Shown piece after piece: positions 9,951 through 19,721 of a stretch of DNA of 64,000 nucleotides (position 1 is the stretch's first letter; the number at the start of each line of letters is the position of its first letter). The stretch is from Limimaricola pyoseonensis. GTDB taxonomy: Bacteria; Pseudomonadota; Alphaproteobacteria; Rhodobacterales; Rhodobacteraceae. Position numbers and translations under genes: made by a program. The notes beneath the pieces are model-generated. The model made no database searches and was not told the origin of the DNA. It saw only the letters and a list, made by a program, of their open reading frames with translations. The stretch is taken from positions 124,001 to 188,000 of the forward strand of contig NZ_FNAT01000007.1 of the NCBI RefSeq assembly GCF_900102015.1. The letters run 5' to 3'.

Positions 9951-11858
9951 ATGAGCTTTGCCGGCAACGCGGATCGCATGGCGATCGAGGCCGAGGCCAG
10001 CTGGGAGGCGCAGGGGCAGCCCGCCACCACGCATGCGCTGCTGGAGCGCACGGCGAAGGCCTTTCCGGACCGCCCGGCGCTGAGCTTCCAGCTCTTCTCG
10101 GACCCCAAGGCCCCGGCCGAGACGCTGAGCTGGCGCGACCTGCACGCCAAGTCGGCTCAGACCGCGAACCTCCTGCGGGAACTCGGCGTCGGCGAGACCG
10201 ACGTCGTGGCCTACATGCTGCCGAACTGCTCTGAGGTGATCCTGAGCTATCTCGGCGGCCAGATCGCCGGCATCGTCAACCCGATCAACCCGCTGCTCGA
10301 CGCGGGCCAGATCGCCGCGATCCTGCGCGAGACCAACGCCAAGGTGCTGATCACGCTCAAGGCCTTCCCGAAGACCGACGTGGCGCAGAAGGCGGCCGAG
10401 GCGGTGGCGCTGGCGCCCAACGTCAAGACCGTGCTCGAGGTCGACCTGCACCGCTACCTGACGGGGCTGAAGAAGTTCATCGTGCCGCTGGTCCGGCCCA
10501 AGGTCGAGGTCAGGCACAAGGCGCGCGTGCTCGACTTCAACCGCGAGATCGCCAAGCGCCCCACGACGCTGGCCTTCGCCGACAGCCCCGGCGACCGGGT
10601 CGCCGCCTATTTCCACACCGGCGGCACCACCGGCATGCCGAAGGTGGCGCAGCACCGTTACTCGGGCATCGTCTACAACGGCTGGCTCGGGCAGAAGCTT
10701 CTGTTCACCGAGCGCGACGTGATCATCTGCCCGCTGCCGATGTTCCACGTCTTCGCCGCCATCGTCATCATGGGCGCCTCGCTCGCCTCGGGCGCGCAGG
10801 TGGTGATGCCGACGCCCGCCGGCTATCGCGGCGACGGCGTGTTCGACAATTTCTGGAAGCTGGTCGAACGCTGGAAGGTGACCTTCGTCATCACCGTGCC
10901 GACCGCGATCTCGGCACTGATGCAGCGCCCGGTCGATGCCGACATCTCGTCGCTCAACATGGCCTTCTCGGGCTCGGCGCCGCTGCCGGTGGAGCTCTAC
11001 AAGCGCTTCGAGCAGGCGGCGGGCGTCACCATCTGCGAGGGCTACGGCCTGACCGAGGCGACCTGCCTCGTGGCGATCAACCCGCCGCAGGGCCAGAAGA
11101 AGGTGGGCTCGGTCGGCGTGCCCTTCCCCTATACCGAGATCCGGATCATCGACCCCGGCACCGGTCAGGACTGCGCGCCCGACACGGTGGGCGAGATCTG
11201 CGTCTCCAACCCCGGCGTGTCGCGCGGCGACACCTACACCGAGGCCGACAAGAACCGCGGCCTCTACTGGCCGGGCCCGGCGCATGAGCACCAGTTCCTG
11301 CGCACAGGCGATCTCGGCCGCATCGACCCGGACGGCTATCTCTGGATCACCGGGCGGGCCAAGGACCTGATCATCCGCGGCGGCCACAACATCGACCCCG
11401 CCGAGATCGAGGAGGCGCTGGCCGCGCATCCCGCCATCGCCTTCGCCGGCGCGATCGGCCAGCCCGACGCCCATGCGGGCGAGATCCCTTGCGTCTATGT
11501 CGAGCTCTGCGAGGGCGCCGAGGTGACCGAGGCCGAGCTGCTCGACTACGCGCGCGAGCACGTGCCCGAGAAGGCGGCGCGGCCGCGTCACCTCGAGATC
11601 CTGCCGGAACTGCCGAAGACCGCCGTGGGCAAGATCTTCAAGCCGGCGCTGCGCAAGCTGGCGATCAAGCGGATCTACGACGAGGCGCTGGCCGCCGCCG
11701 GGGTCGAGGCCGAGGTGGCCGAGGTGGTCGAGGACAACCGCCGCGGCCTGGTCGCCAAGATCCGCCGCACCGGCACGGCCGAGGAGGCGCAGGTCGCGAA
11801 GGCGCTGGGCGCCTTCACCCGGCCCTGGGACTGGATCGGCGACGCCGAGACCGTCTGA
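9951..11858 (+). CDS. Acyl-CoA synthetase (AMP-forming)
   Basis: This protein of 635 residues belongs to the ANL superfamily, which activates a carboxylic acid with ATP and then transfers it to CoA. Motifs are [10 protein letters not shown] (P-loop), EGYGLTEAT (A5), the [13 protein letters not shown] core, [16 protein letters not shown] and the C-terminal catalytic lysine region [10 protein letters not shown]. The chain length of its acid cannot be read from sequence. It has a strong AGGGAGGAGA ribosome site and no operon partners, and a hairpin follows. Confidence 0.93.
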   Translation: MSFAGNADRMAIEAEASWEAQGQPATTHALLERTAKAFPDRPALSFQLFSDPKAPAETLSWRDLHAKSAQTANLLRELGVGETDVVAYMLPNCSEVILSYLGGQIAGIVNPINPLLDAGQIAAILRETNAKVLITLKAFPKTDVAQKAAEAVALAPNVKTVLEVDLHRYLTGLKKFIVPLVRPKVEVRHKARVLDFNREIAKRPTTLAFADSPGDRVAAYFHTGGTTGMPKVAQHRYSGIVYNGWLGQKLLFTERDVIICPLPMFHVFAAIVIMGASLASGAQVVMPTPAGYRGDGVFDNFWKLVERWKVTFVITVPTAISALMQRPVDADISSLNMAFSGSAPLPVELYKRFEQAAGVTICEGYGLTEATCLVAINPPQGQKKVGSVGVPFPYTEIRIIDPGTGQDCAPDTVGEICVSNPGVSRGDTYTEADKNRGLYWPGPAHEHQFLRTGDLGRIDPDGYLWITGRAKDLIIRGGHNIDPAEIEEALAAHPAIAFAGAIGQPDAHAGEIPCVYVELCEGAEVTEAELLDYAREHVPEKAARPRHLEILPELPKTAVGKIFKPALRKLAIKRIYDEALAAAGVEAEVAEVVEDNRRGLVAKIRRTGTAEEAQVAKALGAFTRPWDWIGDAETV

Positions 11859-11882
11859 AGGCGGCGGAACGCACGGAATCGG

Positions 11883-11912
11883 ATCGGGGCGGGCAGGAAT
11901 GTCCGCCCCGAT
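11883..11912 (+). terminator. Hairpin after acyl-CoA synthetase
   Basis: A 10-bp perfect stem ATCGGGGCGG/CCGCCCCGAT with a 10-base loop lies 24 bases after the stop. No T-tract follows, so termination strength is uncertain. Confidence 0.55.
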
Positions 11913-12058
11913 GCCGTTCAGGACCCGGGGGTGCATGGCGGCTCGATGGGTCGAAGGGGCGACGATCCCGCGGATCGCGGGTCCGAAAGGTGGGACGGAA
12001 CGCGCCGAAGCATCGACCCCGATCGGGGCGGGCCTGCGGATGTCTGGCTGGGGGGGGA

Positions 12059-12133
12059 TGGTGCTGCAGGAGAGGATTGAACTCTCGACCTCACCCTTAC
12101 CAAGGGTGTGCTCTACCACTGAGCTACTGCAGC
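12059..12133 (-). tRNA. tRNA-Thr (anticodon GGT)
   Basis: On the minus strand a full cloverleaf is readable: acceptor GCTGCAG/CTGCAGC, D-arm GCTC/GAGC, anticodon stem CACCC/GGGTG with loop TTGGTAA (anticodon GGT), T-arm GAGAG/CTCTC with TTCAATC, discriminator A and encoded CCA. Confidence 0.97.
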
Positions 12134-12296
12134 ATCTCGTCTGGGCGGGCTTTTACTTGTCTGGCTGGCGAGCGCAACCGCTTTTTTCGCCGCTTGACGC
12201 GACGGTGGCCGGACGGCCCGGCGCGGCGGGGTTTCGCCGGCCCGGCAGGGGGCGGGAACTGGACGCAATGCGGGCTTGGCGCTATCTGCGAAACCC

Positions 12297-12452
12297 ATGA
12301 AGACACCCCGCCAGGAGCCGCCCCGCGCGGCCGATCGCAAGGACCGCCTCAAGGCGGCGCTCAAGGCCAACATCGCCCGCCGCAAGGCGCAGGCGCAGGC
12401 GCGCTCCGCCAAGGGCGAGGGCGCGGATCACACCGAGCAAGAGAAAGAGTAG
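12297..12452 (+). CDS. Small basic protein upstream of murA
   Basis: This is a predicted protein of 51 residues ([20 protein letters not shown] then an Ala/Lys/Arg-rich helix). It ends five bases before murA and would share its transcript. It is probably a short helical protein of unknown function. Conservation in this position is my recollection for Rhodobacterales rather than something the sequence proves. Confidence 0.6.
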   Translation: MKTPRQEPPRAADRKDRLKAALKANIARRKAQAQARSAKGEGADHTEQEKE

Positions 12453-12457
12453 CAGGC

Positions 12458-13723
12458 ATGGATTCGATCATCGTGCGCGGCGGCGCAGAGCTGCGCGGGC
12501 AGATCCCGATCGCGGGTGCGAAGAACGCGTGCCTGGCGCTGATGCCGGCGACGCTTCTGTCGGAAGAGCCGCTGACGCTGACCAACGCGCCGCGGCTGTC
12601 GGACATCCACACCATGACCCGGCTGCTCGAATCGCTGGGTGCCGAGGTGTCGTCGATGCAGGGCGGCAAGGTGATCGCGATGTCGACGCACGAGCTGGCC
12701 TCGACCCATGCCGATTACGAGATCGTCCGCAAGATGCGCGCCTCGAACCTCGTGCTCGGGCCGCTGCTGGCGCGCGCCGGCGAGGCGGTGGTGTCGCTGC
12801 CCGGCGGCTGCTCGATCGGGGCGCGGCCGATGGACATCCACATCGAGGCGCTCTCGGCGCTCGGTGCCGAGATCGAGCTGAAGGACGGCTACCTGCACGC
12901 GGTGGCGCGCGGCGGCCTCAGGGGCGGCCGGGTGCCGCTGCGCTTCGCCTCGGTGGGCGCCACCGAGAACGTGCTGATGGCCGCGACGCTGGCCAAGGGC
13001 TCGACCCGGATCGAGAACGCCGCGCGCGAGCCCGAGATCGTCGATCTCGCCCGCTGCCTGCGCGCGATGGGCGCGCAGATCGAGGGCGAGGGGACCTCGA
13101 CCATCGAGGTGCAGGGTGTCGACCGGCTCGGCGGTGCGACGCATCGCGTGGTCACCGACCGGATCGAGCTCGGGACCTACATGCTGGCCCCGGCCTTCAC
13201 CGGCGGCGAGGTCGAGTGCCTCGGCGGCGAGATCGGCCTGATCGGCGCCTTCTGCGAGAAGCTCGACGCCGCCGGCATCGACGTGAGCGAGACCGACAAG
13301 GGGCTGAAGGTGAAGCTGCGCGGCGACCGGCCGCGCGCGGTGGACGTGGTGACCGAACCCTTCCCGGGCTTCCCGACCGACCTGCAGGCGCAGATGATGG
13401 CGATGCTCTGCACCGCCGAAGGCACCAGCCGGCTCGAGGAGAAGATCTTCGAGAACCGCTTCATGCACGCCCCCGAGCTGATGCGCATGGGCGCGAAGAT
13501 CGAGGTGCATGGCGGCCACGCCACGGTCACCGGCGTCGACAAGCTGAAGGGCGCGCCGGTGATGGCGACCGACCTGCGGGCCTCGGTCTCGCTGATCCTC
13601 GCCGGGCTCGCCGCCGAGGGCGAGACGGTGGTGAACCGGGTCTATCATCTCGATCGCGGATACGAGAATGTCGAGGACAAGCTCGGCGCCGTGGGCGCGA
13701 AGATCGAGAGGGTGAAGGCATGA
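12458..13723 (+). CDS. murA: UDP-N-acetylglucosamine 1-carboxyvinyltransferase
   Basis: MurA has 421 residues and transfers enolpyruvate from PEP to UDP-GlcNAc, the first committed cytoplasmic step of peptidoglycan synthesis. K22-N23 (AGAKNACL) and the loop cysteine C118 in [13 protein letters not shown] match the fosfomycin-sensitive form. [12 protein letters not shown] and [10 protein letters not shown] are also present. The ATG at 12458 gives the standard N-terminus MDSIIVRGG. The stop overlaps the DUF2948 start (ATGA). Confidence 0.98.
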   Translation: MDSIIVRGGAELRGQIPIAGAKNACLALMPATLLSEEPLTLTNAPRLSDIHTMTRLLESLGAEVSSMQGGKVIAMSTHELASTHADYEIVRKMRASNLVLGPLLARAGEAVVSLPGGCSIGARPMDIHIEALSALGAEIELKDGYLHAVARGGLRGGRVPLRFASVGATENVLMAATLAKGSTRIENAAREPEIVDLARCLRAMGAQIEGEGTSTIEVQGVDRLGGATHRVVTDRIELGTYMLAPAFTGGEVECLGGEIGLIGAFCEKLDAAGIDVSETDKGLKVKLRGDRPRAVDVVTEPFPGFPTDLQAQMMAMLCTAEGTSRLEEKIFENRFMHAPELMRMGAKIEVHGGHATVTGVDKLKGAPVMATDLRASVSLILAGLAAEGETVVNRVYHLDRGYENVEDKLGAVGAKIERVKA

Positions 13724-14193
13724 CCGAGACGCGCGACGCGACCTTCGAAGAGGGGGCGGCCCGGCCGCTCCGGCTCAGGGCGCTCGACGGCGAGGATCTG
13801 CAGGTGATCTCGGCGCTGGTGCAGGATTCGGTCCTGCCCGCCTCCGAGATGGCCTGGAAGAAGAGCGACCGGCGCTTCGGCATGCTGGTCAACCGCTTCC
13901 GCTGGGAGGACCCGGCCACCACGCGCGAGGCCGAACGCGTGCAGGCGGTGCTCTGCATCGAGAACGTCACAGCCGTGCGCAGCCAGGGGCTGGGCGAGCG
14001 CGACGCCGACACGGTGTTGTCGCTCCTGGCGATGGTTTTCGAGCCGGGCGAGGACGCGGCCGGCACGGTGCGGATGATCCTCGCCGGCGACGGCGAGATC
14101 GCGGTCGAGGTCGAGGCGCTGGAGGTGATCCTGCGCGACGTGACCCGGCCCTACAGCGCGCCCTCGGGCAAGGCGCCCAAGCACCCGGAATGA
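13720..14193 (+). CDS. DUF2948 family protein
   Basis: This protein of 157 residues is recognised by [28 protein letters not shown], the signature start of DUF2948 (only part of that run is diagnostic), and by LNLLAMVFE-like residues near 105. Function is unknown. It is coupled to murA by a four-base overlap and overlaps the acetyltransferase downstream by four bases, placing it inside one operon. Confidence 0.85.
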   Translation: MTETRDATFEEGAARPLRLRALDGEDLQVISALVQDSVLPASEMAWKKSDRRFGMLVNRFRWEDPATTREAERVQAVLCIENVTAVRSQGLGERDADTVLSLLAMVFEPGEDAAGTVRMILAGDGEIAVEVEALEVILRDVTRPYSAPSGKAPKHPE

Positions 14194-14687
14194 TCGTCCG
14201 GCCGCTCGGCCCCGCAGATCTGGCCGAGTGGCGGCGGATTCGCGCGGAGGGGCTGCGCGCCTTCCCGCGGGCTTTTCTCACGACACTGGCGGAGGAGCTG
14301 GCCCGCCCGGACGCGGCGGTGCGCGACGCGCTCGAGACGCGGCTGATCCTCGGTCTGTTCGAGGGCGCGCGGCTCATCGGCACGGCGGGGCTCGACCCGG
14401 TCCTGCCGGTCGCGGCGGTGGCCCACCGGGCCGAGCTGAAGGCCGTCTATCTGAGTTCTGACCATCACGGCAGCGGCGCGGCCGACCGGCTGATGGAGGG
14501 GGTGGTGGCGCGGGCCCTACGCGACGGGCGCCGCCAGATCGAGCTTTTCGTCGCCGCCGACAATGCCCGCGCGATCAGCTTCTACGAACGCCACGGCTTC
14601 GCCCGCTACGGCCGGCTGCCCCGTGCCGCGCGGATCGACGGGGCCTGGGTCGATGACCTGTTCTACCTGCGGCAACTGGACGGTTGA
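14190..14687 (+). CDS. GNAT family N-acetyltransferase
   Basis: The protein has 165 residues with the GNAT fold: ELKAVYLSSDHHGSGAADRL is the beta4 plus acetyl-CoA loop (variant of Q/RxxGxG/A), then VAADNARAISFYERHGF (motif B). The acceptor substrate is unknown. It begins inside the DUF2948 stop codon region (ATGA overlap) and precedes hisD by 46 bases. Confidence 0.88.
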   Translation: MIVRPLGPADLAEWRRIRAEGLRAFPRAFLTTLAEELARPDAAVRDALETRLILGLFEGARLIGTAGLDPVLPVAAVAHRAELKAVYLSSDHHGSGAADRLMEGVVARALRDGRRQIELFVAADNARAISFYERHGFARYGRLPRAARIDGAWVDDLFYLRQLDG

Positions 14688-14733
14688 GCAGGGGGGCGGG
14701 CAGGGCTATGCCCCAGAGCCGAAGGAGACCGCC

Positions 14734-16044
14734 ATGCCGCACCGCCTGAACACCGCCGATCCCGATTTCGAGGCCCGCTTCTCCGCGCTTCTGACCATGA
14801 AGCGCGAGGACAGCCCCGACGTGGACGACACCGTGGCGGCGATCATCGCCGACGTTCGAGCCCGCGGCGACCTCGCGCTGACGGATTACACCGCCCGCTT
14901 CGACCGGCTGCAGCTCACCCCCGAGCGGCTGCGCTTCACGCCCGAGGAGATCGAGGCGGAGTGCGCCAAGGTCTCGGACGAGGACCGCGCCGCTCTGGAA
15001 CTCGCCGCCGAGCGCATCCGCGCCTACCACGCCCGGCAGATGCCGCGCGACGACAGCTGGACCGACGAGACCGGCGCGATGCTGGGCTGGCGCTGGACGG
15101 CCGTGGCGGCGGCGGGGCTCTACGTACCCGGCGGGCTCGCCTCCTACCCGTCCTCGGTGTTGATGAACGCGGTTCCGGCCAAGGTCGCCGGGGTCGAGCG
15201 GCTCGCGGTGGTGGTGCCGACGCCCGACGGCGTCGCCAACCCGCTGGTGCTGATGGCCTGCCGCATCGCCGGGGTGGACGAGATCTACCGCATCGGCGGC
15301 GCGCAGGCGATCGCGGCGCTGGCCTACGGCACCGAGAGCATCGCCGCCGTTGACAAGATCACCGGCCCCGGCAACGCCTATGTCGCCGCCGCCAAGCGCC
15401 GGGTCTTCGGCCGCGTCGGCATCGACATGATCGCCGGGCCGTCGGAGATCCTCGTCATCGCCGATGCCGACAACGACCCCGACTGGGTGGCGCTCGACCT
15501 GCTGAGCCAGGCCGAGCACGACGAGAGCGCGCAGTCGATCCTGATCACCGACGATGCGGGCTTCGGCGACAAGGTGGCCGAGGCGGTCGAGCGGCGGCTC
15601 GAGACGCTGGAGCGCCGCGCCATCGCCGGCGCGAGCTGGCGCGACTTCGGCGCGGTGGTGGTGGTGCGCGACCTCGACGAGGCGGCGGCATTGGCCGACC
15701 GGATCGCCGCCGAGCATCTCGAGCTCTGCGTCGCCGGCCCCGAGGCGCTGGCCGCGAAGATCACCCATGCCGGGGCGATCTTCCTCGGGCACTGGACGCC
15801 CGAGGCGATCGGTGACTACATTTCGGGGCCGAACCACGTCCTGCCTACGGCGCGGTCGGCGCGGTTCTCGTCTGGCCTCTCGGTGATGGATTTCCTCAAG
15901 CGCACGACATTGTCGAAGATGACGCCCGACGCTCTGGCCGCGATCGGCCCGGCCGGCGAGCGCATCGCCCGCGCCGAGAGCCTCGAGGCGCACGCGCTGT
16001 CGCTGAAGGCCCGGCTCGACCGGCTGAACCGGACCGCCGGGTGA
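14734..16044 (+). CDS. hisD: Histidinol dehydrogenase
   Basis: HisD has 436 residues and is the zinc-dependent NAD enzyme that oxidises histidinol to histidine. Motifs are VPGGLASYPSSVLMNAVPAKVAG (split across the text), the zinc and substrate region DLLSQAEHDESAQ, AEHLELCV, and GPNHVLPT near the C-terminus. ATG 14734 follows GAAGGAGACC. It is followed by UPF0262 with a GTGA overlap, a conserved alphaproteobacterial arrangement. Confidence 0.98.
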   Translation: MPHRLNTADPDFEARFSALLTMKREDSPDVDDTVAAIIADVRARGDLALTDYTARFDRLQLTPERLRFTPEEIEAECAKVSDEDRAALELAAERIRAYHARQMPRDDSWTDETGAMLGWRWTAVAAAGLYVPGGLASYPSSVLMNAVPAKVAGVERLAVVVPTPDGVANPLVLMACRIAGVDEIYRIGGAQAIAALAYGTESIAAVDKITGPGNAYVAAAKRRVFGRVGIDMIAGPSEILVIADADNDPDWVALDLLSQAEHDESAQSILITDDAGFGDKVAEAVERRLETLERRAIAGASWRDFGAVVVVRDLDEAAALADRIAAEHLELCVAGPEALAAKITHAGAIFLGHWTPEAIGDYISGPNHVLPTARSARFSSGLSVMDFLKRTTLSKMTPDALAAIGPAGERIARAESLEAHALSLKARLDRLNRTAG

Positions 16045-16517
16045 CCCGCATCGCGCATATCCGGCTCGACGATGACGGGCTGCCGCCGCCGACGCCCGAG
16101 ATCGAGCAGGAGCGGCGGGTGGCGATCTTCGACCTGCTGGAGGAGAACAGCTTCGCGCTGCCCGAGCGCGACGGGCGCGCGGTGCCGGGGCCCTACAATC
16201 TCGGCCTCGCGATCCGCGAGAAGCGGCTGGTCTTCGACGTCGCGACCGAGACCGGCGAGGCGGCGGCCGAGTTCCATCTTTCGCTCGGGCCGTTCCGGCA
16301 GGTGGTGAAGGATTACTTCCAGATCTGCGAAAGCTACTACGACGCGGTGAAGACGCTGCCGCCGAGCCAGATCGAGACCATCGACATGGCGCGGCGCGGC
16401 ATCCACAACGAGGGCGCGCGGGTTCTGCAGGAGCGGCTGGAGGGCAAGGCCGAGCTCGACACCGACACCGCGCGACGGCTCTTCACCCTGATCTGCGTGT
16501 TGCATTTCGGGGTCTGA
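16041..16517 (+). CDS. UPF0262 family protein
   Basis: This protein of 158 residues matches UPF0262: LIEVxxDD-like start (MTRIAHIRLDDDGLP), ERRVAIFDLLEENSF, LHLSLGPFR-like FHLSLGPFRQVVKDYF and the C-terminal ARRLFTLICVLH. Function is not known. The GTG start overlaps the hisD stop, so its translation is coupled to hisD, and it overlaps the phosphatase gene by one base. Confidence 0.88.
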   Translation: MTRIAHIRLDDDGLPPPTPEIEQERRVAIFDLLEENSFALPERDGRAVPGPYNLGLAIREKRLVFDVATETGEAAAEFHLSLGPFRQVVKDYFQICESYYDAVKTLPPSQIETIDMARRGIHNEGARVLQERLEGKAELDTDTARRLFTLICVLHFGV

Positions 16518-16990
16518 TGATGGAGCCGGCCGCCGCATTGCAGCCTCTCCCGCAATCGGTGCTCTTCTGCTGCGACCACAACGCTGTGCGCTCGCCCATG
16601 GCCGAGGGCATCATGAAGAAGTTCTACGGCACCGACTGCTACATCCAGTCGGTCGGCGTGAAGAACGACCTCGAGATCGACGGCTTCGCCATCGCGGTCT
16701 GCGCCGAGATCGGCGTCGAGCTGCACCGCCACCGCTCGCGCAGCTTCGACGAGATGGAGCAATGGGGCGACGATCTCAGCTCCTTCGACCTCGTGCTGGC
16801 GCTGTCGCCGGCCAGCCAGCGCCGCGCGCTCGACCTGACCACGCATTACCATCTCGACGTGGAGTACTGGCCGGTGCTCGACCCCACGGGGCTGGGCGAG
16901 GGGCGCGAGGAGCGGCTCAGGAGCTACCGCCAGACCCGCGACATGATCGTGGAGCGGCTGATCGCGCGCTGGGGCCCGCCGCGCGGCTGA
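16517..16990 (+). CDS. Low-molecular-weight protein tyrosine phosphatase family
   Basis: The protein has 157 residues. The catalytic P-loop is C19-x5-R25 (CDHNAVRS), and the general-acid aspartate is probably in VLDPTG near residue 119. The family includes LMW phosphotyrosine phosphatases and arsenate reductases; the first is more likely here because of the P-loop and the hisD/UPF0262 context. An ATG directly follows at 16520, so the exact start is uncertain by one codon. A strong terminator closes the operon. Confidence 0.85.
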   Translation: MMEPAAALQPLPQSVLFCCDHNAVRSPMAEGIMKKFYGTDCYIQSVGVKNDLEIDGFAIAVCAEIGVELHRHRSRSFDEMEQWGDDLSSFDLVLALSPASQRRALDLTTHYHLDVEYWPVLDPTGLGEGREERLRSYRQTRDMIVERLIARWGPPRG

Positions 16991-16996
16991 CGCGAA

Positions 16997-17020
16997 AAGG
17001 CCGCCCCGTGGGGCGGCCTT
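16997..17020. terminator. Bidirectional terminator
   Basis: An 11-bp perfect palindromic stem AAGGCCGCCCC/GGGGCGGCCTT lies between the convergent phosphatase (+) and PRC-barrel (-) genes. Confidence 0.88.
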
Positions 17021-17047
17021 CCAAAATGTCGTCGCAATCCGCGAAGA

Positions 17048-18640
17048 TTACTGCTCGACCTCTTCCATCGATTCGAGCTGCTCCTCGGTCGCTTCGATGA
17101 AGACGCGCACCTCGCCCGCCTCGGAGCGCAGCATGGTCATCTGGTCGAAGGCGATCGAGACCGGCTTCTCGCCGATGCCGAGGAAGCCGCCGACCTCGAC
17201 GATCACGTTCTCGATCTGGCCGTCGGCATCAACCATGATGTCGCCGATGTCGCCGATCCGCTCGTCATTGACGCCGTAGACCGTGCTGCCCTCGAGATCG
17301 CTGACGGTGATCTCGTTGGCCGGGACCATCGCGAAGCCCTCACGCTCGACCGCGGGGCCAGCGCTCTCGACCATTTCGGTCTCCATGGTCTCGGCCTCGG
17401 CCATCTCGCCCTCGACCTCGGCGGCCATGCCCTCGGCGGCGGCCTCGGCTTCGGCGGCCTCCTCGGTCATCTCGGCCTCGGCCTCCTCGGCGGCGCCTTC
17501 GACCATCGCCTCGGCCTCGGCAGCTTCCTCGGTCACCTCGGCCTCGGCTTCGGCGGCCATGTCCTCGGCGGCGGCTTCGGCTTCGGCGGCCTCTTCGGTC
17601 GCTTCGGCCTCGAGCGGCTCCTCGGTCTCCATCTCGGCTTCGGCCTCGTCCATCGCCGCGGCGGGCTCGGCCTCGTTGAAGGTGACCACGGGCTCGCCGG
17701 TCTGGACCATCTCGATCATCGGCTCGCCGGCCTGGGTGAACTCGATCACCGGCTCGGCGCTCTCGAAGCGGATGTTCGGCTCGGCGCGCTGCACCTGCAC
17801 GTTGGCGCTCTGGGCGTCGCGCTCTTCCTCGTAGGTCACGGTCGGCTCGGTGGTCGACAGCTGCACCTCGGCGTTCTCGACCGAGCGGGCCTCGCCCGGC
17901 TCGGCGCCGGCCTCGTAGGTCTCGCCGGTGGCGCGGTCGGTCACCTGCACGCCGCCCTCGGAGCCCTCGGGGGCGCGCTGAAGCTCGAGCTCGACGCGCG
18001 GGCGCGGCTGGGTCACGGAAACGATCGGATCAGCCTGGCGCACCTCGACCGAGGGCTGGGCGTTGGCCACGTCGACGCCCGGCTCGGGCATGGTGATGAT
18101 GATCTCGGGGGCCGGCTGCTCGATGCGGATGGTCGGCTGCGGCATGTCCATGGTGATGGTCGCCGGGGCCTGGCGGATCAGGATGTCGGCCTGGCCTTCC
18201 TGCACGGTCACGTCGGGCGTGGCGTTCGACACCATCACGTCGGTCTGGCCGCTCTCGACGTTCACCTGCGGCGCCTGCTGGTCGAGATAGACCATGCCCT
18301 CGATCACCACCTCGTCCTCGAGGCGGACCGTGGCGGTCTCGGTCTCGGCCAGCTCGGCCTCGTCCTCGGATTCGACGGCCTCCCGCTCGACGTCGACGGC
18401 GACAAGCTGCTCGAGCTCGACATAGACCACAGCGCATTCGGCATCGTTCTCGGCCGCGATCAGCTCGTTGATCTGGTCTTCGGTCATGCCGGATTCGGTC
18501 GGCACGCCTTCGGCCATCTGCTCCTGCAGCAGCAGTTCGAGGTCGGAACAGGTGGCGTCCGCGTCCTGCGCCGCGGCCATCCCGGCCATCGGCAGCGTCA
18601 GGGCGGTGGTGACGAGCAGCCGTGTCATCCGCATTTTCAT
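17048..18640 (-). CDS. Secreted PRC-barrel protein with Glu/Ala-rich repeats
   Basis: The protein has 530 residues. It has a signal peptide (MKMRMTRLLVTTALTLPMAG, cleaved after AAAQ). A central block (about 115-330) carries serial strands containing variants of QPxxxIE/AQPSVEV. An Ala/Glu repeat block (about 345-435) has units starting TEEAAEAEA that recur every 22-24 residues, probably coiled-coil. The C-terminal 90 residues are a PRC-barrel (GSTVYGVNDERIGDIGDIMV, FLGIGEKPVSIAFD). The product is periplasmic, of unknown role. ATG 18640 is chosen because GGGAGA precedes it and a signal peptide results; the frame stays open far upstream. Confidence 0.82.
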   Translation of the reverse strand: MKMRMTRLLVTTALTLPMAGMAAAQDADATCSDLELLLQEQMAEGVPTESGMTEDQINELIAAENDAECAVVYVELEQLVAVDVEREAVESEDEAELAETETATVRLEDEVVIEGMVYLDQQAPQVNVESGQTDVMVSNATPDVTVQEGQADILIRQAPATITMDMPQPTIRIEQPAPEIIITMPEPGVDVANAQPSVEVRQADPIVSVTQPRPRVELELQRAPEGSEGGVQVTDRATGETYEAGAEPGEARSVENAEVQLSTTEPTVTYEEERDAQSANVQVQRAEPNIRFESAEPVIEFTQAGEPMIEMVQTGEPVVTFNEAEPAAAMDEAEAEMETEEPLEAEATEEAAEAEAAAEDMAAEAEAEVTEEAAEAEAMVEGAAEEAEAEMTEEAAEAEAAAEGMAAEVEGEMAEAETMETEMVESAGPAVEREGFAMVPANEITVSDLEGSTVYGVNDERIGDIGDIMVDADGQIENVIVEVGGFLGIGEKPVSIAFDQMTMLRSEAGEVRVFIEATEEQLESMEEVEQ

Positions 18641-18889
18641 GAGATCGTCTCCCGTGTATGCTTCGCTTCGGCGGCACAACGGCGCACGCACGTCCCCGTT
18701 CCGTACAACCTGCACGAAATCTTGAATCGCGCAGGGAGGACGGCTTCGCCCATGAAAGGCGCGGCTGGCGCGCGAAGAGGCGCGCAGCCGCGCGCCCAAA
18801 ACTGTCTTTGCCCTTGAAAATCTGGCCCGGAGAGCGCATCTAGCCGGCATCAGCCCGCGATCGCGCGGGCCCCACCGACTGGAGTGACC

Positions 18890-19108
18890 ATGGCCAAGGA
18901 AGAACTGCTCGAATTTCCCGGCGTCGTGAAGGAACTCCTGCCGAACGCGACGTTCAGGGTCGAGCTGGAAAACGGCCATGAGATCATCGCGCACACGGCA
19001 GGCAAGCTTCGCAAGAACCGGATTCGCGTCCTCGCCGGCGACCGGGTGCAGGTCGAGATGACCCCCTACGATCTGACCAAGGGTCGGATCAACTATCGCT
19101 TCCGCTGA
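18890..19108 (+). CDS. infA: Translation initiation factor IF-1
   Basis: IF-1 has 72 residues, the standard length, and is a single OB-fold ([20 protein letters not shown], then [16 protein letters not shown] and [11 protein letters not shown]). It binds the 30S A site during initiation. Start 18890 is favoured over ATG 18884 by the canonical N-terminus. It leads the infA-maf-RNase-yacG cluster. Confidence 0.97.
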   Translation: MAKEELLEFPGVVKELLPNATFRVELENGHEIIAHTAGKLRKNRIRVLAGDRVQVEMTPYDLTKGRINYRFR

Positions 19109-19115
19109 CCGCGAG

Positions 19116-19721
19116 ATGAGCGCGCAGCCGCCCGATGCCGGGCTGAGACTGGTGCTCGGCTCGGCTTCGCCGCGCCGGCGCGAGCTGCTCGCCCAGATCG
19201 GCCTCGTGCCGCAGGACGTGCGCCCCCCCGACATCGACGAGACGCCGCGCCACGGCGAGCTGCCGCGCGCCTATGCCCGGCGCATCGCCGAGCAGAAGGC
19301 GCGCGCCGTCACGCTCGACGAGGGCGAGGTGCTGCTCTGCGCCGACACCACCGTCGCGCTGGGGCGCCGCATCATGGGCAAGCCCGTGGATGCCGCCCAG
19401 GCGGCTTCCTTCCTGCACCTGCTGTCGGGGCGTCGCCACACCGTCATCACCGCCGTCGCGGTGCGCCGGGGCGAGCGGCTCTGGACGCGCGAGGTCGAGA
19501 CCGCGGTGAAGATGAAGCGGCTGTCGAACCCCGAGGTCAACGCCTATCTCGCCACCGGCGACTGGCAGGGCAAGGCCGGCGGCTATGCCATCCAGGGGCC
19601 GGCCGGGGCCTTCATCCCCTGGATCAACGGATCGTTCACCGGCGTGGTCGGCCTGCCGCTGGCCGAGGCCGCCGGTCTTCTCACCGCCGCCGGATACCCC
19701 GTTCACGGAGCCACCGCATGA
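19116..19721 (+). CDS. maf: Maf-family nucleoside triphosphate pyrophosphatase
   Basis: The protein has 201 residues with the Maf signature [16 protein letters not shown] at the N-terminus, [10 protein letters not shown], and [18 protein letters not shown] (motif around residue 155-172). The family hydrolyses non-canonical or pyrimidine NTPs and is linked to septum inhibition. It begins seven bases after infA and overlaps the RNase gene by four bases. Confidence 0.93.
   Translation: MSAQPPDAGLRLVLGSASPRRRELLAQIGLVPQDVRPPDIDETPRHGELPRAYARRIAEQKARAVTLDEGEVLLCADTTVALGRRIMGKPVDAAQAASFLHLLSGRRHTVITAVAVRRGERLWTREVETAVKMKRLSNPEVNAYLATGDWQGKAGGYAIQGPAGAFIPWINGSFTGVVGLPLAEAAGLLTAAGYPVHGATA

Noticed and set aside
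11489-13723. A 744-codon version of MurA
   Set aside because: The extension crosses the acyl-CoA synthetase and tRNA-Thr; MurA begins at 12458 with its conserved N-terminus.
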